This document shows positions 30,098 to 38,402 of a stretch of DNA of 64,000 nt, piece by piece; position 1 is the first letter of the stretch; every line of letters begins with the position of its first letter. Source of the DNA: Amycolatopsis lurida. GTDB taxonomy: Bacteria > Actinomycetota > Actinomycetes > Mycobacteriales > Pseudonocardiaceae. A model generated the notes under the pieces. The model was not told the origin of the DNA. It ran no database searches and was given only the letters and a program-made list of their open reading frames with translations. The translations under genes and the position numbers were made by a program. The stretch lies in assembly GCF_900105055.1 (NCBI RefSeq), contig NZ_FNTA01000004.1:62001-126000 (forward strand), given 5' to 3'.

Positions 30098-31281
30098 CTA
30101 CGGTTCCCGGACCCGGCCGCCGACGATGTCGTCCATCGCCGTCGCGGCCTCCACCATCACCGGCCGAATCTGGTGCCGGTAGACCCGTTCGGTGACCGCG
30201 ATCCCGCTGTGCCCGCACAGGCGCGCGATGTCCTCGATCGGCACCTTCGCGTCCGAGAGCAGCGGCACGAAGCTGTGTCGCATCTCCCGCGGCGTCCAGT
30301 CCCCCGGCTCCAACCCTGCCGCCTTGACTACCCGCCGAAACATGCGCAGCACGTTATGGCGATCCAGCTGCGTACCCGTCTCGGACGCGAACACGAGACC
30401 GAGGTCGGCCCATCCATTCCCCTTCCCCGCTCGCTGCCTCACCTCAGCTCGCGTCCTCACACTGCGCTGACGTATGCGATGCAGTCGCAGCGCGACGACG
30501 CACCGAAGTGGCATCGCCAGGGTTCGCCGCGACTTTCTCGTCTTCGTGTCGCCGCCCGCTCGCACCGAACGCCACACGCTGATCGAACGAAGCTCAGGAG
30601 GTGTCGCGGCGGCATTGCCATTGAGGTCGACGTGGTCCCACGTCAGCGCCCGCAGCTCTTCTGTTCTCGCACCAATCAGCAGTGACAGCACGATATAGGC
30701 GTGGAGGGAGGAATTCTCGGCCGCCTTCAGTACCGCTTCTGCTTGCTCCAGCGTCAGCGACTTCGACGGCCGGCCTTCCTGCCCAGCCGGAATCTCGCAC
30801 AGCATCACCACATTGCGTTTCACCTTGTCTCGCGCTTGAGCGCGCTTCACCGATCGATTTAGCACCGAATGCAGTAGACGCGCGTACTCACCTTCGTTGC
30901 GAGATCGGCCAGCCACTCGTCAACGTCTTCGGCCGACAGCTCCCGAAGCTTGCGCTTGCCGAGGTTCGGAATGATATGGATAGCGGCGAGATTCCTGTAG
31001 TTCTTCACCGTCTCGGGATCTCGGCCCGCCAAGCCGAAGGCCAGCCAGTTGGTAACGGCCTCTCCGACCGTGTACTTCGCAGCCCCTGTCGGCAGGCCGT
31101 CGTCCAGGTCGCGAATCTGTTCCTTGAGCTTGTCCTTGGCGTCAGTGTTGGACTTTGCGCTGGCAGTCTTCACGAGGCGTTTCCCGGCTGGACTGTAACC
31201 GGTCGTTACTTCGGCGATCCAGCGCTGTCCTTTTTCCAACCATCGAAGCCCGCCATCGCCCCGGCTACGCCGCTTGGTCAT
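30098..31281 (-). pseudogene. Site-specific tyrosine integrase, disrupted by one frameshift
   Basis: Two overlapping frames together make a normal-length actinobacterial tyrosine integrase of about 390 residues. The first (31281 to 30859) has an AP2-like N-terminal part (GGLRWLEKGQRWIAEVTTG) and the start of the SAM-like core-binding domain. The second (entering near 30885) continues with LLHSVLNRSVKRAQARDKVKRN and the catalytic domain: Arg in ARTEELRAL, the REMRHSF box, GHSGIAVTE and Tyr in VYRHQI. The break falls near 30880-30890 in the run ACGCGCG and looks like a single-base loss. It could be a true lesion or a sequence error; if an error, the integrase is complete. Confidence 0.85.
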
Positions 31282-31492
31282 CCATTACCTCCGCTTCTTT
31301 TTCGAGGAGCGCCACATAATCACGAATGGCGGAAACAGGAATCAGCCTCGCCCGACCTTGCTTGACCGATCGCAGGCGGTTGGAACGAATCTGCTCGTAA
31401 ATGACGGATCGTCCCATAGCGAGCAGGTGCATTGCCTCGGGGATCCTGTAGAGCTGCTTCGCGGGGTCCAGCTCGCCCAAATTCACGTTCAT
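31265..31492 (-). CDS. Excisionase-like helix-turn-helix protein
   Basis: The 75-residue protein has a MerR/excisionase-type helix-turn-helix: LYRIPEAMHLLAMGRSVIYEQI, then RLRSVKQGRARLIPVSAI. The ATG at 31492 has AAGGGA upstream; the open frame further upstream is not homology-like. Its end overlaps the integrase start by 17 bases, the usual xis-int coupling in actinobacterial integrative elements. It would direct excision or regulate the integrase. Confidence 0.85.
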   Translation of the reverse strand: MNVNLGELDPAKQLYRIPEAMHLLAMGRSVIYEQIRSNRLRSVKQGRARLIPVSAIRDYVALLEKEAEVMDDQAA

Positions 31493-31695
31493 CAGTAGAA
31501 TCCCTTCTTTGAAGAGATCTCGGGGATGCCAGTACCACACTGCGGACGAGCCGGAAGTTGCGCTGCGTAGCATCGAGGGACGGTGGGCTGGATCGTCAGG
31601 CCGAGGGTGAGCGCGGGGCGGGCGACGTATTCGGAGCGGTCGACGGGTGGAAGGGACGTGCCGGTGCCGTGTCACCGGCGGACCAGGGTTTTCGC

Positions 31696-32090
31696 TCAGG
31701 CGGCGAACGGTTCACCGTCCTCGTCTAGAAGCGCGGTCTGTTCTGGCACGCGGCGGGCGAGCTTTGCTGCCAGCGCCGCGCGCCACGAGAGCAGGTAGTG
31801 CAGGTGGTTGGCGCAGCTTTTGACGTGCGGCCGGGGGCAGTCACGTGTGGGATGCCCAAGGCGCCGGGCATCGTCTGACCACGCGAGAGAGTCGGCCGAG
31901 TCGATATAGGCGTGGTGCTTGATCAGGCCGAGCGTTTTGAACCCGAACCCGTGGATCCGCGGTACGCCGTAACGGCGAACCGCACGCGGGATCTGGCCGG
32001 CCAGCGCGGTGCTTTGCCGGTGGTTGTCGCGGCAGTGGACGTGTCCCGTTGTGAGCGTGTCGCGTTGCGACCAGCCTGTGAAGCCCATCG
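31696..32090 (-). pseudogene. C-terminal fragment of a DpdA/TGT-like (deazapurine DNA modification family) protein
   Basis: About 100 residues remain. The stretch RYGVPRIHGFGFKTLGL, then SADSLAWSDDARR and a Cys/His-bearing CPRPHVKSCANHLHYLL, resembles the C-terminal half of actinobacterial DpdA/queuine tRNA-ribosyltransferase-like proteins, which are relatives of enzymes that place 7-deazaguanine bases in DNA or tRNA. The N-terminal two thirds, including the TGT catalytic region, are absent; the frame runs into the neighbouring transposon gene near 32090. The family assignment is from memory of the motif pattern and is tentative. Confidence 0.5.
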
Positions 32091-32094
32091 GAGC

Positions 32095-32501
32095 CGGAGG
32101 ATCTCTTCGTGCTGCGCGGCGAGTTGTGACAACGCGCGCTCCTTGAACTCGGTGAGCTCGGTGATCCGTGCATCGCGTTCCTGGACGCGTTCACGGAGCT
32201 TGGCGTTCTCGTCTTTCAGCCGGGTGATCTGGAGTTCGCGCGGGTCTGAGACGGTGCCCGCCTCGCGGAGATCGGCCAGCCGACGCTGAAACTCCTCGGC
32301 CAGGTGCTGATGGGGCCCTGGCCGCTGGTTGCCCTGCGGGTCGGTGCGTGCGTAGAAGCCCGTTCTGGCGACGCCGGCTTCTCGTGCAAGAGTCTTGAGG
32401 TCGCAACCGCCGCGGGGTGGAAGCTGCCCCAGCAGTAGGCGGTCCATCGCAGCACGGATGCTGGCCTCGTTGCGACGGCGCTGTTCGGTCGTCAGCGGCA
32501 T
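32095..32501 (-). pseudogene. Transposon accessory protein (TnpC-like), 3' end replaced
   Basis: The start MPLTTEQRRRNEASIRAAM is followed by a helix-turn-helix-like region (CDLKTLAREAGVARTGFY) and a long coiled coil (LQITRLKDENAKLRERVQER to AAQHEEILRLR). This layout is seen in accessory proteins encoded with paired tyrosine recombinases of Tn554-like transposons. Natural sequence appears to end at EEILRLR near 32095. Beyond it the frame reads 60 residues of low-complexity translation over the DpdA-like fragment, so the original C-terminus was lost at that junction. Confidence 0.55.
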
Positions 32502-32626
32502 GATGTGCACTCCTGCATTGCGGTCTGCGGAAACGCGGCGGAGGTCTGGGCCAGTTGGCGGGCCAATGATCGGTCCCTCTGCGTCGGCCGTCCACGACGT
32601 CGTGATCATGGAATATCGTGCCGGTC

Positions 32627-33271
32627 ATGACCACGGATGACTGGCTGGCCGACACCCGCACCTCTTATGACACGGTCGCGGTCAGCTATGCCGACCAAGT
32701 GCGAGGTGCCCTCGCCGGACACCAGTACCTTCGCGCAGCTCTGGCGTTGCTCGCCGACAGCGTGCGGACCGCTGGCGGCGGACCGGTCGCGGACGTCGGC
32801 TGCGGCCCCGGTGAAGTCACCGCCCACCTGCATGAGCTCGGTGTCGACGCCTTCGGTGTCGACCTCTCCCCGGCGATGATCGACGTGGCCCGGCGCGACC
32901 ACCCCGGCCTGCGGTTCGAGGTGGGCTCGATGACGGAACTGGACCTCCCCGTCGCTTCGGTGGCCGGCCTGCTCGCCTGGCAGTCGTTGATCCACATCCC
33001 CGACGACGAGGTACCGACAGTCTTCGCGCACTTTCGCCGAGTATTGCGTCCCGGCGGACCGCTGCAGCTCCTGTTTCACGTCGGCGACGAGTCGCAGTTG
33101 AAGACGGAGGGTTACGGCGGTCACCCAATGAAGGTCCATGTCCACCGCCGTCAGCCGGACCAGGTGGCATCCTGGCTGCGCGATGCCGGATTCGTGGTCG
33201 AGGCCCAGATGCTGCTCGACCCGGATGCGAAAGCTCAGCAAGCGATTCTTTTCGCACGCAGTAAGTCCTAA
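32627..33271 (+). CDS. SAM-dependent class I methyltransferase
   Basis: The 214-residue protein has motif I VADVGCGPGEVTAHL, motif II-like AFGVDLSPAMIDVARR, acidic-loop GSMTELDLP and motif post-III FRRVLRPGGPLQLLFH. It is of the small-molecule methyltransferase type. The ATG at 32627 is chosen; a GTG 9 bases earlier is possible, and neither has a strong ribosome site. It is the only undamaged gene between transposon fragments on the opposite strand. Its stop overlaps the end of the recombinase fragment. It may be cargo; the substrate is unknown. Confidence 0.82.
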   Translation: MTTDDWLADTRTSYDTVAVSYADQVRGALAGHQYLRAALALLADSVRTAGGGPVADVGCGPGEVTAHLHELGVDAFGVDLSPAMIDVARRDHPGLRFEVGSMTELDLPVASVAGLLAWQSLIHIPDDEVPTVFAHFRRVLRPGGPLQLLFHVGDESQLKTEGYGGHPMKVHVHRRQPDQVASWLRDAGFVVEAQMLLDPDAKAQQAILFARSKS

Positions 33272-33732
33272 CTTCTGCATATGTCGGGCTCGCCACTCGG
33301 AACCGGAGGACATGCGGGTGTGCTCCCAGCGGTGCTGATGGTCTCCTCGAGGCTGTCGAGCACTCGTTGGACACGGTCGTGCTCGCGCCGGAGCCGGGTC
33401 TTCTCCCCCGTGGGGACTCTGGGGTTGCCGAGGAACACTTGGAAGGTGGCCGCCTGCTCGGCCCAGATCGGCCGGTGGCAGGCGTGGTGGGTGGCCTGCG
33501 GGCATCGGGCGGAGTCGCAGAGCCCGATCAGCGGCCGTGTCGCCTGTGTGGTCCCGGCCGATCGCAGGCAGAGCGCTCGGGTCGGGTCGCGGAACCAGCA
33601 GTAGTTGGCCGGGCCGACGTGCAGGCTCGCGGCCTGCGCGCGCAGCAGGTTCTCGATGCGGCGGTCGGTGTCCAGCACCGACGGCTCGGCTGGTGTGCTG
33701 TCCCGCAGCGCGTCGTCACAAGATTGACAATG
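33268..33732 (-). pseudogene. C-terminal fragment of a transposon-type recombinase (TnpB-like)
   Basis: About 150 residues lack a proper start. They contain a Cys/His-rich segment (YCWFRDPTRALCLR, then LCDSARCPQATHHACHR) and a charged C-terminal helix (EKTRLRREHDRVQRVLDSL). Such tails occur at the end of large tyrosine recombinases partnered with TnpC-like proteins. The frame is joined near 33720 to a Nudix fragment on the other strand, so the catalytic part is gone. The assignment rests on pattern recognition only. Confidence 0.4.
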
Positions 33733-34066
33733 ATCTATGGGCCTTGCCTGGCGGCGGACACGATGCAGGGGAACGCATTACCGATACCGCAGTACGCGAG
33801 GTCAAGGAGGAGACGGGCGTTGACGTCGAGATCCTCCGACTGGTTGGCACATACACCGGCCCCAGGCACGTTATGGCTTATGACGACGGCGAAGTTCGAC
33901 AACAGTTTTCGTTATGTTTTGAAGGGCGCTGGCTTGGAGGAACACCGCGCGAAGATGGTACGGAAACGAAGGCGGCACGCTGGATAGCGCTGGACGAATT
34001 GGCACATCTCAACATTCATCCGTCCATGGCCCGCGCCTTGCCGCGAGATCAAGTCCACGATGACGG
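33718..34066 (+). pseudogene. Nudix hydrolase, truncated at both ends
   Basis: A complete Nudix box (Gx5Ex7REVxEExGx) is visible in GGHDAGERITDTAVREVKEE and the next residues TGV. It is preceded by IDNDLWALPGG and followed by a strand-rich core ending LAHLNIHPSM. The usual N-terminal strands and start codon are missing; the sequence changes abruptly to recombinase-fragment DNA near 33718. After HPSM the frame runs into a hairpin and antisense SDR sequence. The gene cannot be expressed as a normal protein. Confidence 0.7.
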
Positions 34067-34085
34067 CGGTAACCGTGGCACCGTA

Positions 34086-34122
34086 GCGGCGGGATCACTG
34101 GGAGCACCAGTGATCCCGCCGC
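34086..34122. terminator. Long perfect hairpin between Nudix and SDR remnants
   Basis: Perfect 16-bp arms (34086-34101 and 34107-34122, core GGGATCACTGG) enclose a 5-base loop, GAGCA. It could terminate transcription from both sides and lies exactly where the two remnants meet. Confidence 0.75.
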
Positions 34123-34496
34123 CGTTCTTCGGGCCGAGGTCGGCGCGAAGGTTCTTCGACAGGTGCGTCACGAACGCCTTCGAAGCGACGTAGACGCCGA
34201 AGGACGGGAAGATCGCCTGCGCGCCGGTGGACGACGTGTTCACCAGGTCCGCGACGCCCTTTCGGCCGCCGAAGCGACCAGATGCGGCATGAACGCACCG
34301 ATCGCGTTCATCAGGCCCGTCATGTTGACGTCGATCATGCGCTGCCAGTCGTCGGTCGCGAGTTCGTCGATCGGCGCGGCCGGCATGACGCCGGCGTTGT
34401 TGAACAGCAGGTCCGCCCGGCCCAGTTCCGCCTCGACCTCGGCCGCCGCGGCGCGCATCACCCCGGCGTGGGGTGCCGCACCGACGTGTTCGTCAT
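34123..34496 (-). pseudogene. Short-chain dehydrogenase/reductase remnant
   Basis: A good ribosome site (GGAGGAG) and ATG at 34496 lead into only a few residues. Sequence then jumps frame to ELGRADLLFNNAGVMPAAPI (the SDR NNAG motif), so the N-terminal nucleotide-binding TGxxxGxG part has been deleted. A second lesion near 34243, consistent with loss of one G in a G-run, shifts into VNTSSTGAQAIFPSFGVYVA, containing the catalytic Tyr and Lys (YVASK). The C-terminus is cut at the hairpin. Three independent defects show it is dead. Confidence 0.8.
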
Positions 34497-34594
34497 TTCG
34501 TCTCTCCTCCGTGGACTGCCGTTCCGAAGTCCAGGTAACCGGCTCACACGGAGAGATGGCACGGCCTTGTTCGACCTGGGTCCGGCAGTACCAG

Positions 34595-35149
34595 TCAGGC
34601 CTCGAACGCGCCGAGGACGAGACCGGCGTGCTTGCGCCAGACGTCGTCGCCCTGGGCGGCGGTCAACTCCACGATCCGGCCGAGCGCGAGGATCTGCAGG
34701 CCGATGTCCGAGGAGGTGATGTCGTCCCGCAGACGCCCTTGCCGCCGCGCACGTTCGACCAAGCCGTCGAGACTCTCGGCGAGATGCGCGCGACAGGCTT
34801 CGAGAGCGCCTTCGGTGACTGTGAGCCCGTCAAGGAACGCCCGGTGGCGGGCCATCATGGCCAGCGTCCGCTCGACAATGAGGCTGATCCCCTCCCAAGC
34901 GTCCTCAGCGGCCTTCCCACTCTCGGAGACGGCCTCCCACTCGGCGACGTCGTCTTCCAAGACAGCCTTGACCAGGTCTTCCTTCGTCGGGAAATGCCGG
35001 TAGACGGTGGCGACGCCGACACCGGCTCGCCGGGCGACCTCGCGGACGTCGGTCGCGAGCCCGCGTTCGGCGAAGGACTCCCGAGCGGCCTCCAAAACTT
35101 GGCCGCGGTTCCGCGCCGCGTCCCAGCGTTGACGTCGCGAAGTGGTCAT
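34595..35149 (-). CDS. TetR family transcriptional regulator
   Basis: The 184-residue protein has an N-terminal TetR helix-turn-helix (QVLEAARESFAERGLATDVR, then VARRAGVGVATVYRHFPTKE) and an alpha-helical ligand domain with the DDVWRKHAGLVLGAF end typical of its subgroup. It is divergent from an SDR gene, with two matching operators in the 81-base gap, so it most likely represses both itself and the SDR. Confidence 0.92.
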   Translation of the reverse strand: MTTSRRQRWDAARNRGQVLEAARESFAERGLATDVREVARRAGVGVATVYRHFPTKEDLVKAVLEDDVAEWEAVSESGKAAEDAWEGISLIVERTLAMMARHRAFLDGLTVTEGALEACRAHLAESLDGLVERARRQGRLRDDITSSDIGLQILALGRIVELTAAQGDDVWRKHAGLVLGAFEA

Positions 35150-35164
35150 GCCGGGATCCTACCT

Positions 35165-35219
35165 TTTCCGGAACACACGTTTCGGATACGGTGATGTTCC
35201 GGAACACGTGTTCCGGAAC
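35165..35219. promoter_or_regulatory. Two TetR operators in the divergent promoter
   Basis: The right site (35196-35219) is a perfect 24-bp palindrome with half-site GTTCCGGAACAC. The left site (35165-35188) is a degenerate copy, TTTCCGGAACAC then ACGTTTCGGATA. Their centres are 31 bp apart, about three helical turns. The right palindrome ends 11 bases before the SDR start codon, so binding would block initiation. Confidence 0.85.
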
Positions 35220-35230
35220 TGGAGGAAATC

Positions 35231-36013
35231 ATGTCCACGATCGTGATCACCGGGGGAACCGACGGCCTTGGCCGCGCGCTGGCCGCCGACAGACTGCGCG
35301 AAGGCCACACCGTCGTCGTGGTCGGCCGGAGCGAGGCGAAGTTCCGCTCGTTGACGGGCGACGCGCATTTCATCAAGGCCGACCTGCGCGAAGTCTCGGA
35401 GAACTACCGCGCCACCAAGGAGATCGCAGAGCGCTTTCCCGTGGTCGACACGCTGGTCCTGGGGGCGGCGTACGTGCACCGAGACAGGCAGTTGACCAGC
35501 GAAGGCTTCGAGCACACCTTCGCGCTGTACTACCTGAGCCGCCACATCTTCGCTTCGGAACTCCAAGGCGTACTCGGCGCCGCGGAGCGGCCGCTGATCC
35601 TCGACACCACCGTCCCCGGCGCCCCGCGGGACGCCATCCGTTGGGACGACTTCCAGCTGTCACAAGGCTTCACCTGGAAGGCGGCGAACCAGCAGAGCCG
35701 CCGGATGGGGCTGCTTTCCGCAGCCCGGCTCGCTTCGGACCACGTCCGGTACGTCCTCTACAACCCGGGCTTCGTCCGCACCAGCCACCAAGGCGCCCTC
35801 GGCAAGACCTCACGAAAGATGGTCGGCGTGCTCGCGAAGCTCCTGGGCACACCGCCGGAAAAGGCGATCCGGCCGATGCTCGACCTCATCGCGAACCGGC
35901 CGGAGGCGCCCCTGAGCGCTTACCAGCGCGGCAAGCGGCTCACGGTCGACGCCGACAGCGAAGAGGCAGAACGGCTGCACACCGCGACAAAACGGCTGCT
36001 GAAGTCCGTCTGA
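35231..36013 (+). CDS. NAD(P)-binding short-chain dehydrogenase family protein
   Basis: The 260-residue protein has Rossmann motif TGGTDGLGRALA, with VVVVGRSEAKFRS after it. It is of the retinol-dehydrogenase-like group (AADRLREGHTVVV; the segment ALYYLSRHIFASEL lies where NAG motifs usually occur). The usual catalytic YxxxK is not obvious, so it could be an atypical SDR. The ATG is preceded by TGGAGGAAATC. Controlled by the divergent TetR protein; the substrate is probably related to the TetR ligand. Confidence 0.8.
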   Translation: MSTIVITGGTDGLGRALAADRLREGHTVVVVGRSEAKFRSLTGDAHFIKADLREVSENYRATKEIAERFPVVDTLVLGAAYVHRDRQLTSEGFEHTFALYYLSRHIFASELQGVLGAAERPLILDTTVPGAPRDAIRWDDFQLSQGFTWKAANQQSRRMGLLSAARLASDHVRYVLYNPGFVRTSHQGALGKTSRKMVGVLAKLLGTPPEKAIRPMLDLIANRPEAPLSAYQRGKRLTVDADSEEAERLHTATKRLLKSV

Positions 36014-36671
36014 CCTACAGGGATGTGCGCGGGAGAAGAGTTCGCGGCCACTGTCGAATCGGCGGGACGCCTTCGTATAGGGAGTGACAAGCCGCTTCGA
36101 CCTCAGGAGGACGCCATTACCCAGTACCTGTGGCGACGAAGGCAACCTCCCGCAGAAGCGCGCTGTGCACGCGGATGGATGAGCACCTCGGCGGTGACGC
36201 GGGCGAATCAGGGTTGCCTGCCGGAGTTGGAGATGAGGTGCGGGCTCACGGCCACCCGGCGAGCAGCGGCCTCGAGTGCCTCGCGCTCCTTCCGGCGACG
36301 CTGCCCTCCTGCCGAAGTTGGCTATGTAGGTCAAACCGCTGAAGATCGGCGCACCAACGCCACTACCCAGCCGAGCCAGGCCGGGACGTCGCCTGGACCA
36401 GGGCGCTCCAGTTCATGGATCTGATTCTCCAGCGGCGGCGCTTCGGACCCATGCCGCGGGTCCGGTCATGGTCAGCGATAGCCGAGTGGGCTCGGCTAGG
36501 AGGTCGAGCTGTGCCGGCGTGGGTCGTAACCGTCCACGAGATCGGCGGTCAGGCCGGTGTCCAGGGCGTCGAGGCACGCGGCGACGCGTCGCGCCAGGTG
36601 TGGGCTGAGCAGTGCTGCGGTTTCGTCGGGTGCTCCCCTGTCCCGCCAGGCAACCTATCCGCAACTCCGGA
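36014..36671. other. Gene debris region without an intact gene
   Basis: About 650 bases follow the SDR with no convincing gene. Two minus-strand stretches look like ends of decayed genes: one reads RRKEREALEAAARRVAVS then PHLISNSGRQP before a stop near 36205; another reads LLSPHLARRVAACLDALDTG then LTADLVDGYDPRR before a stop near 36508. Codon usage there is gene-like but no family could be named. The rest shows nothing. It probably continues the accessory island. Confidence 0.5.
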
Positions 36672-37097
36672 TTACAGGTCGAATTCCCCCGGCGCGAGGC
36701 TGCGTGCCAGGCAGAACTCGTTTCCTTCCGGGTCGGCCAGTACCACCCACGACCGGCCGTCTCCCTGCCCCACATCCGTCTTGGACGCGCCGAGCGCGAG
36801 CAACCGCTCCAGTTCGGTTTGCTGGTCACTGTCGATCGGAGAGATCTCGAAGTGCAGCCGGTTCTTGGCGGGGGTCTTGGCCTTGGGAACACGGACGAAG
36901 ACCATATTCGGCACAGCTGGCCCGCCACGCAACGCGGCCAGCCGCTGTTCGTCCGATTCCTCCGGATCGGGCCCGATCCCGACCGCGGAGCCGTTCTTGT
37001 CCTCATAGACGACGTAACCCAGAACGCCGCACCAGAAATCCGCCAGCCGCCGCGGATCCACGCTGTCGATGGTCGCCCATTCGAACCGACTCGTCAT
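36672..37097 (-). CDS. VOC (glyoxalase/bleomycin-resistance fold) protein
   Basis: The 141-residue protein consists of paired beta-alpha-beta-beta-beta units: FEWATIDSVDPRRLADFWCG at the start, NRLHFEISPID at the second module and WVVLADPEGNEFCLARS at the end, the standard VOC signature. The start is the ATG at 37097 with GGGAAAGG upstream. Members bind small molecules or act as metalloenzymes; function unknown. Confidence 0.85.
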   Translation of the reverse strand: MTSRFEWATIDSVDPRRLADFWCGVLGYVVYEDKNGSAVGIGPDPEESDEQRLAALRGGPAVPNMVFVRVPKAKTPAKNRLHFEISPIDSDQQTELERLLALGASKTDVGQGDGRSWVVLADPEGNEFCLARSLAPGEFDL

Positions 37098-37371
37098 GCA
37101 CAACGCCTTTCCCTTTCGGATATCCGGTTCACTCTATTCCAGGTCGCCGGCGACGTGGAGGCGCTGCGGAACGCGGTGGCACCGTCCGAGCCTTCGCAGG
37201 CTCTTGTCGGGCCATCGCAAGCCCCGCCCGTCGCGTGGGCGGAGCCCGTCCGCGAATTTCCCTTTTGACGGAATAGCCGGACGCGGCGTGGGCATGGCCA
37301 TACAGGGAACCGCGAACGCTTCCCGCGAGTCCCAGTTGAAAACCGGACGTACGACCACTACAAGGGGATGA

Positions 37372-38349
37372 ATGAAGACCCTGCTCAAGAAGGCGACGAC
37401 CGCTGCCGCGGCGAGCGTGCTGATGCTCGGCCTCACCACGGTGGGCACCGCCTCCGCCGAGGCGGCGGCGATCACCTGCGACACGAAGTCCAGCGGTAGG
37501 GACGGCCCCTTCTACCACGGGGAATCGGCCTCTTACGCCTACGACAACCGGTTCAGCAAGAGCCACCCCATCCCCGCGCTGGCGACCAACATCCCCCAGG
37601 GCACGGCGACCTGGTCGAACTGGGACGGATCGAACGACCTGATCCTCGTCACCTCGTACGAGTCGGGGCACCGGAGCGCGATCATCATCGGGATCGACGC
37701 CAAGACCGGCAAACAGGTCGGCCAGGCGCTGCTCGCTTACTCGCACGTCGGCGGGATCGCCGTATTCGAGAAACAGGGCTGGGCCTTCGTGTCGGGCAAG
37801 GGTGACACGGTCCGGAAGTACTCGCTGGCGAAGCTGAAGAACGCGATAAAGAACTCGCTGCCCGTCGAGCAGGAGGGGACGGCACAGACCGTCTACGCCT
37901 CCTCTTTCCTGACCAGCCACGGCCCGAGCGACACGCTGTGGGCGGGCAAGTTCGAAGACGCCAAGCGCGGATTGATGCACTCGTACACCGTCGGCGCCGA
38001 CGGCAAGCTGGGCTACCGGCCGGGATCGTGGGAGGTGCCGACGAAGACGCAGGGCCTCATCGTCACCAAGGACCTGTTCGTCTACAGCACTTCGCACGGC
38101 AGGAACAACCGCAGCAACATCTACGTGGTCCGGCGCGGCGCCGGCGAGAAAGACCTGGACACGGCCAAGAAGCACTGCTTCCGCGCGCCGAGCATGTCCG
38201 AAGGGCTGACGGTGTACGGCAGCAACGTGTACCTGGCGTACGAGTCCGGCGCGCACTACTACAGCAAGGCCGCGGACAAGCCGAGGAACATCATCTCGAA
38301 CCTGCACAAGGCGTCGCTGTCGTCCTTGGAGGCCCTCGCGCCCCGGTGA
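37372..38349 (+). CDS. Secreted protein of unknown function, probable beta-propeller
   Basis: The 325-residue exported protein has a signal peptide (MKTLLKKATTAAAASVLMLG, cleavage after ASAEA near 33). Repeating strands such as LILVTSYESGHRSAIIIGID, GGIAVFEKQGWAFVSGKGD and GLIVTKDLFVYSTSHGRNN suggest propeller blades of a quinoprotein/SMP-30-like fold. Two cysteines remain in the mature part. No enzyme family is recognisable. The ATG follows AAGGGGATGA. A strong terminator lies just after it, and a trypsin-like protease gene converges on it. Confidence 0.8.
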   Translation: MKTLLKKATTAAAASVLMLGLTTVGTASAEAAAITCDTKSSGRDGPFYHGESASYAYDNRFSKSHPIPALATNIPQGTATWSNWDGSNDLILVTSYESGHRSAIIIGIDAKTGKQVGQALLAYSHVGGIAVFEKQGWAFVSGKGDTVRKYSLAKLKNAIKNSLPVEQEGTAQTVYASSFLTSHGPSDTLWAGKFEDAKRGLMHSYTVGADGKLGYRPGSWEVPTKTQGLIVTKDLFVYSTSHGRNNRSNIYVVRRGAGEKDLDTAKKHCFRAPSMSEGLTVYGSNVYLAYESGAHYYSKAADKPRNIISNLHKASLSSLEALAPR

Positions 38350-38353
38350 AGCG

Positions 38354-38390
38354 CCGGCTGCGGGCGAGGAAGAGTCTCGCCCGCAGCCGG
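38354..38390. terminator. Bidirectional terminator between convergent genes
   Basis: A perfect 15-bp stem (CCGGCTGCGGGCGAG and complement) with a 7-base loop sits in the 53-base gap between the secreted propeller-like gene and the convergent protease gene. Confidence 0.85.
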
Positions 38391-38402
38391 AGTGCCGGTA
38401 CG

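Larger units (their letters stand above)
29974..34496. mobile_element. Degraded integrative element / accessory island at tRNA-Pro
   Basis: Immediately 3' of the tRNA lie an integrase gene broken by a frameshift, an intact excisionase-like gene and a run of gene fragments (transposon accessory protein, DpdA-like C-terminus, recombinase C-terminus, Nudix core, SDR). A single intact-looking methyltransferase gene is among them. No replication or transfer genes remain. I could not find a second copy of the tRNA 3' end to the right, so the right boundary is only a guess; debris continues to about 36.67 kb. The mixture suggests an old integration decayed by deletions and later insertions. Confidence 0.5.

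Noticed and set aside
36023..36424. A 133-codon plus-strand frame after the SDR gene
   Set aside because: No ribosome site, no structure in the translation, and a minus-strand frame over the same DNA looks more protein-like.
30000..36700. Right-hand attachment site (copy of the tRNA-Pro 3' end)
   Set aside because: I scanned for GGTTCGAATCCTGTCAGCC-like sequence and found none, so no attR is annotated. It may lie outside or be deleted.
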